6,471 nucleotides of DNA, taken from the NCBI GenBank assembly GCA_964472905.1, contig CAYYMI010000094.1, positions 1 to 6,471 of the forward strand, written 5' to 3'. Under the pieces are notes generated by a model. It did no database searches. It was not told the origin of the DNA and saw only the letters and a list, made by a program, of their open reading frames with translations. Below, in pieces: positions 1-5,681 of the stretch (positions are counted from its first letter, which is position 1; each line of letters begins with the position of its first letter). The position numbers and the translations under genes were made by a program. This DNA is from Hellea sp964472905 (GTDB taxonomy: Bacteria > Pseudomonadota > Alphaproteobacteria > Caulobacterales > Maricaulaceae).

Positions 1-830
1 AAATTCCATCCTTCGCATTCAGGTATGGAGCTTGTAATTTTCAAGGCCTGATTATCTTTCAATTCCCACCAGCCATGTAGGTAATAAATCATCGGGTCAC
101 CGCCCGCTTTGATAAACATGCTTTGATCCGTCGTGTTGAGCGCATTGCGGTTTTCTTCGCGAAACAACTCAGCCCAGTTTTCAAAGATTGTCGAGGTGCC
201 GTTCACAAAGGCAGGTACGCGAATGAGGGCATCTGCAAGCGTGTCCATAGTCAATGCAGGTGGTGTGACGTTGTCGTGCAAGGCTTCAATTTCTACAGTT
301 GCCGGAATCTCTGTCGCGCGGTCAAAAAAGGTTTGGCGTACAATTAAGATGCTAGAGTCCTCTTCGAGAGGGAGCCAATTGCCTTTGCTCTGATTGCGGC
401 GGACAATTATTTCAAAGCTGCCGTCTTCAGCAATCGTCACATCTCTTATGTCGAGCTCCCCTGTTGAGGCCATCGAGCCATCGATAGCGTAGCGATTGGC
501 TTTTGTGCCAAAGCTGAGAATGGGGACCGTGCCGCGCTGCCCGCTGATCCGGTAACTATGCGCGCCAGAGATGGTCGCGTTTTGATAATAATTATCAGGA
601 TTGTCTGACCCTATTTTTGCGGTGGCATGAGAGGCTTGGTAAAAGCTCGGAAAGGCGGGGTCGCCATGTTCCAAATGCATGTCCAAACCGACCCGTAAAA
701 GACGGGTGAGGTATCGCAAACCTTCGGCGCGCTCGATTTCGGATGTTTGAAGATCAGAGGACAGAACATGTTGTCCTGCCGCTTCAAGGTCACGGCAAAA
801 TTTTGTCCAAAGCGTTTTGCTCTCACTCAC
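1..830 (-). CDS. DUF1214-family protein, 3' end cut off by the window edge
   Basis: Translating the minus strand from a GTG at 830-828 gives 276 uninterrupted residues (start MSESKTLWTKF) that leave the window still open. The sequence has the features I associate with DUF1214 proteins: an N-terminal helix ending in EGLRYLTRLLRVGLDMHLE (about residues 36-54), then SDNPDNYYQNA (about 74-84), an ISGxRGTVPILSFG-like beta segment (about 94-107), and a WNF run at the very end where the family usually continues into a conserved C-terminal stretch. About 100 residues are probably missing. The GTG shares its first base with the TAG stop of the upstream SDR gene (TAGTG), so translational coupling is likely and no separate Shine-Dalgarno is evident. 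I see no signal peptide or membrane segment. The biochemical role of the domain is not known to me. Its place directly behind an SDR suggests a part in the same substrate pathway. The family call rests on memory of the motif pattern. Confidence 0.8.
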   Translation of the reverse strand, partial: MSESKTLWTKFCRDLEAAGQHVLSSDLQTSEIERAEGLRYLTRLLRVGLDMHLEHGDPAFPSFYQASHATAKIGSDNPDNYYQNATISGAHSYRISGQRGTVPILSFGTKANRYAIDGSMASTGELDIRDVTIAEDGSFEIIVRRNQSKGNWLPLEEDSSILIVRQTFFDRATEIPATVEIEALHDNVTPPALTMDTLADALIRVPAFVNGTSTIFENWAELFREENRNALNTTDQSMFIKAGGDPMIYYLHGWWELKDNQALKITSSIPECEGWN

Positions 831-1612
831 TAACCGGGCGCCATATATTGACCGCCATTCACATCAAGTGTCGCGCCGGACACAACATTAGCATAGTCTG
901 AAACGAAGTAGAGCACGGCTTTGGCGCAATCCTCTTCGGGCGGTATAATGCCAAGCGGAATACGTCCCGTAATTTCGCCAACAACCTCTTCGCGCGGCCG
1001 GCCAGCGGCTACTTGGGCGTCTATATATCCCATGACGGGCGCGCCGCCAATCCAGCCCATGCGGCAAGCATTGACCCGAATTCCCATGGCGCCAAAATCT
1101 TTTGCCATATGTTTCGTCAAGACACCCAGCCCGCCTTTGCTCGCGGCATAGGCCGCTTCGCCCGGAAAGGGATTGACGGTGGCCATAGTCGAGACATTGA
1201 CAACCGCGCCGCCGCCTTGGTCTTTCATAGCCGGCAAAACCGCTTGCCCCATGCGCAATGCGCCGAGGCAATTGACATCATAAACCGCCGCCCAGTCTTC
1301 CGCCTTAGCAACATCGCTGGTTGCCCAATCGCCGTGTAGATAGGCACTATTCACAAGACCATCTATTCGGCCAAATTCTTCAGAAACCGCATGAGCAAGC
1401 CTTTGGCATTGCGTCGCATCCGTAACATCCGTGGAAAGCGCAATACACTGACCGCCATTGCCCTTTATCTCATTCGCGACTTTATCAAGGAAATTCTGAT
1501 TGCGTGCGCCAAGGCCAACCTTTGCACCTTCGGCCGCGGCAATTTTTGCCATACTCTGCCCCATGCCAGGGCCGACACCGCTTATAATAACAACTTTATC
1601 TTGGAGTAACAT
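830..1612 (-). CDS. SDR family NAD(P)-dependent oxidoreductase
   Basis: This is a 260-residue classical short-chain dehydrogenase, a normal length for the family, expected to act in the cytoplasm on an alcohol/ketone pair. The N-terminal Rossmann motif is SGVGPGMG (residues 11-18), the GVGPGxG variant of TGxxxGxG. The second strand ends GARN (35-38), and Arg37 favours NADP(H). The usual NNAG is replaced by NSAY (88-91). Structural Asn is N114, and the active-site YxxxK is Y155/K159 in YAASK. The residue 13 positions before the tyrosine, where the catalytic serine normally lies, is Thr142, preceded by Ser141. The C-terminal tail has the common SGATLDVNGGQ pattern (245-255). The ATG at 1612 has no clear Shine-Dalgarno upstream. 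It is the first gene of a minus-strand pair with the DUF1214 gene and is divergent from the sulfotransferase. The substrate cannot be told from sequence. Confidence 0.93.
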   Translation of the reverse strand: MLLQDKVVIISGVGPGMGQSMAKIAAAEGAKVGLGARNQNFLDKVANEIKGNGGQCIALSTDVTDATQCQRLAHAVSEEFGRIDGLVNSAYLHGDWATSDVAKAEDWAAVYDVNCLGALRMGQAVLPAMKDQGGGAVVNVSTMATVNPFPGEAAYAASKGGLGVLTKHMAKDFGAMGIRVNACRMGWIGGAPVMGYIDAQVAAGRPREEVVGEITGRIPLGIIPPEEDCAKAVLYFVSDYANVVSGATLDVNGGQYMAPG

Positions 1613-1624
1613 GCGTAGAGCTTA

Positions 1625-1639
1625 GCGTAGTTTTTTACG
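1625..1639. promoter_or_regulatory. Putative operator, copy 1 (CGTA-N6-TACG inverted repeat)
   Basis: The 15-bp element GCGTAGTTTTTTACG contains the perfect 4-bp inverted arms CGTA and TACG around six bases. Its far end lies 13 bp upstream of the SDR start codon, so a bound protein would block SDR transcription or translation initiation. The same element, 13 of 15 identical, is found on the opposite strand at 5555-5569 in the other divergent promoter region of the window. Operator function is inferred from symmetry, position and recurrence. The T-rich centre makes a chance match easier. Confidence 0.35.
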
Positions 1640-1668
1640 AATATGAAATAAAAACTTTCAAAATCTCT

Positions 1669-1697
1669 TTGAGTGCGTAGTAAATGGGTCATAAAAA
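1669..1697 (+). promoter_or_regulatory. Weak sigma70-like promoter candidate for the sulfotransferase-FGE operon
   Basis: TTGAGT (1669-1674) and TAAAAA (1692-1697) are separated by 17 bp, each matching four of six consensus bases. Transcription would start near 1703-1705, leaving almost no leader before the GTG at 1707 and about 12 bases before the alternative GTG at 1716. One of the three GCGTAG repeats lies directly after the -35 box. Confidence 0.25.
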
Positions 1698-1706
1698 AAC
1701 GCAAAG

Positions 1707-2861
1707 GTGTTAAGAGTGGTTCCTGATAGAGATAGCCTAATCGCGCAGGCCATTGAGCAAACGAGCTTAACGGATTTTGGCGATGACTGGTTCTTTGAGA
1801 ATATTGATGCGCTTATTCCTTCATTGAATAAGCAGGCGAAACTGAGTCCCGCGGGGATATATGGCGCGCAGCACATGATAGTTTCTGGGCTTGTTAATCG
1901 CTTGCGCCACGTGAAGCTTGTAAAAGACAATCCTGAAATTTTGGAAGAAGAGGTCAATGTCACCGCTATCCTGACGGGCCTGCCGCGTACGGGCAGCACT
2001 ATGCTCCACAGAATGCTTGCGGCTGCGCCAAAGCTGACGGGTGTGCGTTGGTATGAAACACAAAACTATGTTCCGCTTGAGGGCGAGCGTCGCGGAGACC
2101 CAGCGCCTAGGCTCGAAGCTGCCAAGGGTGTGTTAGCCTATATGCTTGAAGCTATTCCAGAGCTTATGTCTATTCACCCCATGGACATTGAACAGCCTGA
2201 TGAAGAGGTCATTATTCTGGGACAGCTCTTTTCGAGTTCCATGATTGAGAGCACTTATTTCGTGCCAGATTATGCGGCGTGGCTATCAAAGCAAAATCCG
2301 CGCAAGGCCTATGACGACCTCATTCAAATTTTACAATCCTTGCAATGGCAAGATCCGTCGCGCGCGGGAAAAAACTGGGTCTTAAAAACGCCAGGGCACT
2401 TAATGGGCCTCCAAACTGTTTTAGATGTTTTCCCGGAAGCAAAAATCGTTATGACCCACCGTAATCCTGTCTCGACGATACCGTCATATTGCAGCATGGA
2501 AGCGAGTCTTTATAAAATGGGGTCTAGTGATATTTCTAATTCCGAAATTGGGACCTATTGGATGGTGCGCCTCAAAGACTGGCTCGCTAATTTTATGCAG
2601 GTGAGAACCAATACGGATTCGGATAGATTTATTGATGTGAATTACAAAAGCCTGCTGACAGCGCCCAGCGAGGAAGGCATGAGAGTGCTGTCCGCAGCAG
2701 GCATTCCGATGAGTTCAGAAATCAAAATAGGTATGGAAGATTGGATAGAGGCCAATCGCCGTGAAGATCGCGCCGCCCATAAATATAGCCTAGAAGATTT
2801 TGGTCTTGATGCAGATGATATTCACGCGAAATATCGTGACTATATATCGCAATATGTTTAA
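1707..2861 (+). CDS. Sulfotransferase family protein (PAPS-dependent, Sulfotransfer_3-like)
   Basis: The product is about 384 residues and should transfer a sulfuryl group from PAPS to an acceptor hydroxyl in the cytoplasm. The 5'-phosphosulfate loop is TGLPRTGST (residues 90-98). The 3'-phosphate-binding segment is THRNPVSTIPS (250-260), with Arg252 and Ser260 as the likely ligands. Between them lie the family-typical WYET (115-118), HPMDIEQPDEE (157-167) and NWVLKTPGH (223-231). The C-terminus has HKYSLEDFGL (358-367), usual in this long bacterial subgroup. No signal peptide or membrane helix is visible. The start is uncertain: GTG at 1707 is the most upstream possibility (in-frame stop at 1692-1694), but GTG at 1716 has an AAAGG Shine-Dalgarno at 1703-1707 with eight bases of spacing and may be the real one, shortening the protein by three residues. 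The acceptor is unknown; a lipid, sterol or similar small molecule is a guess. It is followed 12 bp later by the FGE-like gene, probably in one operon. Confidence 0.92.
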   Translation: MLRVVPDRDSLIAQAIEQTSLTDFGDDWFFENIDALIPSLNKQAKLSPAGIYGAQHMIVSGLVNRLRHVKLVKDNPEILEEEVNVTAILTGLPRTGSTMLHRMLAAAPKLTGVRWYETQNYVPLEGERRGDPAPRLEAAKGVLAYMLEAIPELMSIHPMDIEQPDEEVIILGQLFSSSMIESTYFVPDYAAWLSKQNPRKAYDDLIQILQSLQWQDPSRAGKNWVLKTPGHLMGLQTVLDVFPEAKIVMTHRNPVSTIPSYCSMEASLYKMGSSDISNSEIGTYWMVRLKDWLANFMQVRTNTDSDRFIDVNYKSLLTAPSEEGMRVLSAAGIPMSSEIKIGMEDWIEANRREDRAAHKYSLEDFGLDADDIHAKYRDYISQYV

Positions 2862-2873
2862 ACTGCGACTACG

Positions 2874-2921
2874 ATGCGGCCTTTAGTTTTATTATTGTCT
2901 TGTGTGGCCTTGCTAGCCTGT
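2874..2921 (+). other. Lipoprotein signal peptide of the FGE-like protein
   Basis: Residues 1-16 have one arginine near the start, a leucine/valine-rich core and a lipobox L13-L14-A15-C16, after which signal peptidase II would cut before Cys16. The following Q17-G-N-T-K-S-S-K-S stretch is a short polar tether typical of lipoproteins. The +2 residue is not aspartate, so the inner-membrane retention signal known from E. coli is absent. The location is a prediction from the motif. Confidence 0.8.
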
Positions 2922-3833
2922 CAGGGCAATACAAAATCTTCAAAATCCGTACCAAATATCAAAGCTGAGTGGGTTGCGCTTGCCGGTGGCTGCTTTGATA
3001 TGGGCGAGACCCGCATTTACCGCGAAGAGACGCCCGTTACAAAGACTTGCATTGAGCCCTTTGATATTTGGTCGCATGAAATTTCCAATGCTGAATTTGC
3101 AGCTTTCGTTAAAGAAACAGGCCATAAGACTCGCGCTGAACGAGGTTGGAAGGCCAGTGATAAGGCGGGGCCCGGCGTGGATATGGCGCCAAGTTCGGCA
3201 GTTTTTGTTTCGCCTAAAAACCCAAAAAGTTTAAATTGGTGGAGTCTTATGGATGGCGCGAATTGGCGTACGCCTCTTGGTTCTGACAAGGATGGATATG
3301 AAATGACAGCTCCTGTCGTTCACATCACGCGTGAGGATGCACAGGCCTACGCCAAATGGGCAGGCGGGCGATTGCCTATTGAAGCCGAATGGGAATATGC
3401 TGCGCGCGGCGGGCTAAATGGTGAGCTAATGAGTTGGGCGGAAGCCGAAGAAGCTGCGCTGGAAGATAAAGCTAATACATGGCAGGGTGTTTTCCCCGTG
3501 ATTAATTCTGTTGATGATGGCCATGCAGGGGTTGCGCCTGTCGGGAGTTACCCCGCTAATGGTTTTGGCCTTTATGATATGATTGGCAATGTCTGGGAAT
3601 GGACGTCGTCTAATTATTACCCGACACATAATCCGGGTGAGGCGGCTAAAGCTTATCCCAATGGTTACGACCCCGCCCAAGGCGACGTTCCTGTTGGCGT
3701 GATTAAAGGCGGCTCATTTCTTTGTGCGCGTTCATATTGCTATCGCTACAGACCTGCAGCGCGTCAAGCCCAAGATTTAATTTTCGGTACGTCCCATATC
3801 GGATTTCGGATCGTGCGCGATAAGGCCAATTAA
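2874..3833 (+). CDS. Formylglycine-generating enzyme (SUMF1/FGE family) lipoprotein
   Basis: This 319-residue protein belongs to the FGE-sulfatase family, whose authentic members use copper(I) and oxygen to convert a cysteine in type I sulfatases into the catalytic formylglycine. The N-terminus is a lipoprotein signal: MRP, a hydrophobic core, and lipobox LLAC with Cys16 as the lipidated residue and Gln at +2, so an outer-membrane periplasmic location is likely. Family hallmarks follow: APVVHITREDAQAYAKWAGG (146-165), RLPIEAEWEYAARGG (166-180), NTWQGVFPVIN (201-211), GLYDMIGNVWEW (232-243), and the decisive GGSFLCARSYCYRYRPAAR (279-297). Cys284 and Cys289 match the two copper-binding cysteines of true FGEs. 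The end is TSHIGFR (306-312) instead of the TPDSSxxNxGFR form of human and actinobacterial FGE. Cys40 and Cys59 could form a disulfide. It lies 12 bp behind the sulfotransferase. No sulfatase is in the window. A non-sulfatase role for this divergent clade is possible. Confidence 0.9.
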   Translation: MRPLVLLLSCVALLACQGNTKSSKSVPNIKAEWVALAGGCFDMGETRIYREETPVTKTCIEPFDIWSHEISNAEFAAFVKETGHKTRAERGWKASDKAGPGVDMAPSSAVFVSPKNPKSLNWWSLMDGANWRTPLGSDKDGYEMTAPVVHITREDAQAYAKWAGGRLPIEAEWEYAARGGLNGELMSWAEAEEAALEDKANTWQGVFPVINSVDDGHAGVAPVGSYPANGFGLYDMIGNVWEWTSSNYYPTHNPGEAAKAYPNGYDPAQGDVPVGVIKGGSFLCARSYCYRYRPAARQAQDLIFGTSHIGFRIVRDKAN

Positions 3834-5524
3834 TGAGATAAAGCTTCTGCCGCGCGCCGTCCTGAATACACGCAATCGGCAATAGATAGACCGCTAATGT
3901 AGTTCCAAGAGGCCACGCCAATAGCATTGCGTCCGGCGGCATATAGTCCCTTAATGGCTTTACCGTTACTGCCTATGACGCCTCCTGTTGCTTCATCGAC
4001 TTTCAACCCGCCGAGCGTTAAGGTCGGGCAGGGGAAGAGCTTGGCCGTTAGGCTAATTTCAATGGCGACGATTTTACTTTCATCAATTTCAGCAATGTCG
4101 TCCTGTGTTTTTTCAAACGGGTCTGCGATTTCGCCACGCGCCATTTTATTATACTCAGCAAGTTGTGCCATAAGGTTTGTTCCATCCACGCCGATCAAAT
4201 TTGCTAGGTCTTTAGCGGACTTGGCTTTCTTGGCCCCGAAATATGAATTTAATTTTGCAAGGGCGCGTTGAAAGGCCAGAGCCTTATCGCCTTTAACATC
4301 ATCTAAGGCTTGTTTAATGAGGGTTTTGTCTAAAATCATCCAAGCGCGACCATTATGATTTTCAGTCATATCAACACCCAAGGTCGCGCCGTAAACCATT
4401 TCATTGATAAAGCGTTGCCCGTTTTCATTGACAATCATGCCGCGTGCAAAAGAAATGGGGGGGTTGATAAAACGCCAAGCCGTAATTCGATCCATATTCG
4501 CGGCCACGCCGCCGACCGATTGCCCCAAGCGAATGCCAGCTCCGGTATCACCATCCGTGCCCAAAGGATATCCTGCCATATATTTTGGCGCGTAATGTTC
4601 GAGCATTTTGGAGTTAAATACAAATCCGCCGGCTGACAGGACAATGCCTTTTTTGGCGCGGATGAAAATTTCTGCGCGGGTTTCCGTCAATGCTTTTGCT
4701 TTTTCCAGATGCCCCATTGCTTTTTTGAAAAAGAATTTCGATCCTGGGATAATGGGAGGAAACATGGCGAAGAGCTTATTGGCTCTATCGCGAAGGCTTT
4801 TATAGGTCTGCAATGTATCGTCGTCCTTAAATTGTAAGGCTTTGACACCGATAATTTTGCCCTCGCTATTTGTCACGAGCTGACGGACTTCGGTAAAAGG
4901 GAGGATCACTAACCCCTTCGCCTCGGCACTGGCTCTTAAGGGGTCAAAAATTGAACCACCGAGATTGGTTGCCTTCGCGCCCTGTTTAATTGGCACATAA
5001 CCGCGATGGCCGCGCGCGGCTGGGGCGGCGTGTTTTTTATAGCTTGGGACCAAGCTATTATCACTATGATAGAGAAAATATTGCGGGGCTGGGTAAGAGG
5101 TTTTATGCGGCCATAAGGTCCCGCGTAAATCAACCCCATGCGATTTTATCCAATCAATGGTTGGTGCGCTTTTTTCACAAAAGTCCCGCAAGGTTTTATC
5201 CGAAACAATTTCGCCCGTTTCGAGCTTGAGATAGTTGAACATGTTTTCCGGACTGTCCTCAACGCCAGCCTCGGTTTGCGTGGCTGTCCCGCCGCCAGCA
5301 TAAATAACGCCGCCACTGGCTTTGGTCGCACCGCCTCCCGCAAAACGATCAATGGCGATGACGGTCAGTCCGTTTTCGATGGATTGCAAGGCCGCCGCTA
5401 CGCCAGCCCCACCAAGCCCAACAATAATGACATCCGATTCAGAGGTCCATTGAATATCTTTTTCGGAGTTCACCGCCAGAGGGGCTTCAATGTCTGAATT
5501 CCAATTTTTATCTTCCGGTGTCAT
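3830..5524 (-). CDS. FAD-binding oxidoreductase (fumarate reductase/KstD-like flavoprotein)
   Basis: The 564-residue product has the FAD_binding_2 architecture of fumarate reductase and 3-ketosteroid dehydrogenase relatives, which add or remove hydrogen across a C-C bond next to a carbonyl or carboxyl. The dinucleotide fold begins at residue 31: DVIIVGLGGAG (31-41), with Asp59 at the end of the second strand for the FAD ribose, then GGATKASGGVIYAGGG (64-79). AKKGIVLSAGGF (290-301) is the second FAD segment, GYPLGTDGDTGAG (318-330) follows, and RGMIVNENGQRFINE (361-375) belongs to the substrate-capping domain. The C-terminal FAD motif GLYAAGRNAIGVASWNYISG (526-545) and LSIADCVYSGRRA (546-558) resemble FrdA-type proteins more than the KstD ending with TYPGAG. 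No Tat or Sec signal is seen, so it is probably cytosolic. A weak Shine-Dalgarno GAGAG lies seven bases before the ATG. Its stop shares TTAA with the convergent FGE gene. The substrate is unknown. Confidence 0.9.
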   Translation of the reverse strand: MTPEDKNWNSDIEAPLAVNSEKDIQWTSESDVIIVGLGGAGVAAALQSIENGLTVIAIDRFAGGGATKASGGVIYAGGGTATQTEAGVEDSPENMFNYLKLETGEIVSDKTLRDFCEKSAPTIDWIKSHGVDLRGTLWPHKTSYPAPQYFLYHSDNSLVPSYKKHAAPAARGHRGYVPIKQGAKATNLGGSIFDPLRASAEAKGLVILPFTEVRQLVTNSEGKIIGVKALQFKDDDTLQTYKSLRDRANKLFAMFPPIIPGSKFFFKKAMGHLEKAKALTETRAEIFIRAKKGIVLSAGGFVFNSKMLEHYAPKYMAGYPLGTDGDTGAGIRLGQSVGGVAANMDRITAWRFINPPISFARGMIVNENGQRFINEMVYGATLGVDMTENHNGRAWMILDKTLIKQALDDVKGDKALAFQRALAKLNSYFGAKKAKSAKDLANLIGVDGTNLMAQLAEYNKMARGEIADPFEKTQDDIAEIDESKIVAIEISLTAKLFPCPTLTLGGLKVDEATGGVIGSNGKAIKGLYAAGRNAIGVASWNYISGLSIADCVYSGRRAAEALSH

Positions 5525-5554
5525 AAGGGGGCTCTCAAATTACGTCTGTTTTTC

Positions 5555-5569
5555 CGTGAAAAAATACGC
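5555..5569. promoter_or_regulatory. Putative operator, copy 2 (CGTG-N6-TACG imperfect inverted repeat)
   Basis: Read on the minus strand this is GCGTATTTTTTCACG, identical at 13 of 15 positions to GCGTAGTTTTTTACG at 1625-1639. The arms are CGTG and TACG, one mismatch from a perfect inverted repeat. It lies about 31-45 bp upstream of the FAD oxidoreductase start codon, a position suited to promoter control. Function is inferred. Confidence 0.35.
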
Positions 5570-5574
5570 AAAAT
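5560..5574 (+). repeat. Direct repeat unit 1, AAAAATACGCAAAAT
   Basis: This is the first of two 15-bp units that differ at one base, with starts 39 bp apart. It overlaps the CGTA-type inverted repeat at 5555-5569. Together they could form tandem sites for one DNA-binding protein. Confidence 0.5.
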
Positions 5575-5598
5575 CAAGTAACATGCCTAGAAATAGCT

Positions 5599-5613
5599 AA
5601 AAATACGTAAAAT
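5599..5613 (+). repeat. Direct repeat unit 2, AAAAATACGTAAAAT
   Basis: This is the second unit, identical to 5560-5574 at 14 of 15 positions. The T at the variable base creates a perfect TACGTA palindrome at 5604-5609. The 39-bp distance is not a whole multiple of 10.5 bp, though close to four turns. Confidence 0.5.
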
Positions 5614-5681
5614 AGAGACAATATTATTGCGCATTTAGATGGGCCTGCTAGCATATCATGAAACTGAATAATGAGGGAATG

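Larger units (their letters stand above)
1613..1706. promoter_or_regulatory. Divergent intergenic region between the SDR and sulfotransferase genes
   Basis: This 94-bp AT-rich gap must hold the promoters of both flanking operons. GCGTAG occurs three times on the plus strand (1613-1618, 1625-1630, 1675-1680), the first two exactly 12 bp apart. The middle copy begins a CGTA-N6-TACG inverted repeat (1626-1639). A weak sigma70-like promoter for the sulfotransferase side can be drawn as TTGAGT (1669-1674), 17 bp, TAAAAA (1692-1697). For the SDR side, TTGAAA on the minus strand (about 1661-1656) could be a -35, but I see no convincing -10. These promoter assignments are pattern matches only. Confidence 0.5.
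5525..5681. promoter_or_regulatory. Divergent intergenic region between the FAD oxidoreductase and the DHRS1-like SDR
   Basis: This AT-rich 157-bp region must carry promoters for both flanking genes. It holds a 15-bp near-perfect direct repeat (5560-5574 and 5599-5613), the second copy of the CGTA-type inverted repeat (5555-5569), and a further TACG...CGTG arrangement at 5541-5558. I could not fix a convincing -35/-10 pair for either gene. The GAGGG at 5673-5677 is the likely Shine-Dalgarno of the SDR gene. Confidence 0.5.

Noticed and set aside
123..393. Two overlapping plus-strand reading frames near the left end
   Set aside because: They lie opposite the DUF1214 gene, whose translation shows clear family motifs throughout; these frames have no recognisable domain.
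611..826. A 71-residue minus-strand frame with an ATG-led start
   Set aside because: It overlaps the DUF1214 gene on the same strand in another frame and has no family features, whereas the GTG-started frame at 830 gives the conserved sequence.
1613..1706. A riboswitch or small RNA in the first divergent gap
   Set aside because: The gap is short, AT-rich and lacks a stable stem-loop or terminator; simple operator repeats explain it better.
3813..3858. Possible hairpin of GCGCG and CGCGC around the convergent stop codons
   Set aside because: The stem is only five pairs with a loop of nearly 30 bases and no T-tract on either strand, so it is not a credible terminator.
3830..5524. Naming the flavoprotein as a 3-ketosteroid-delta-1-dehydrogenase (kstD)
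   Set aside because: The C-terminal motif does not match characterised KstD enzymes; superfamily membership is as far as the sequence goes.
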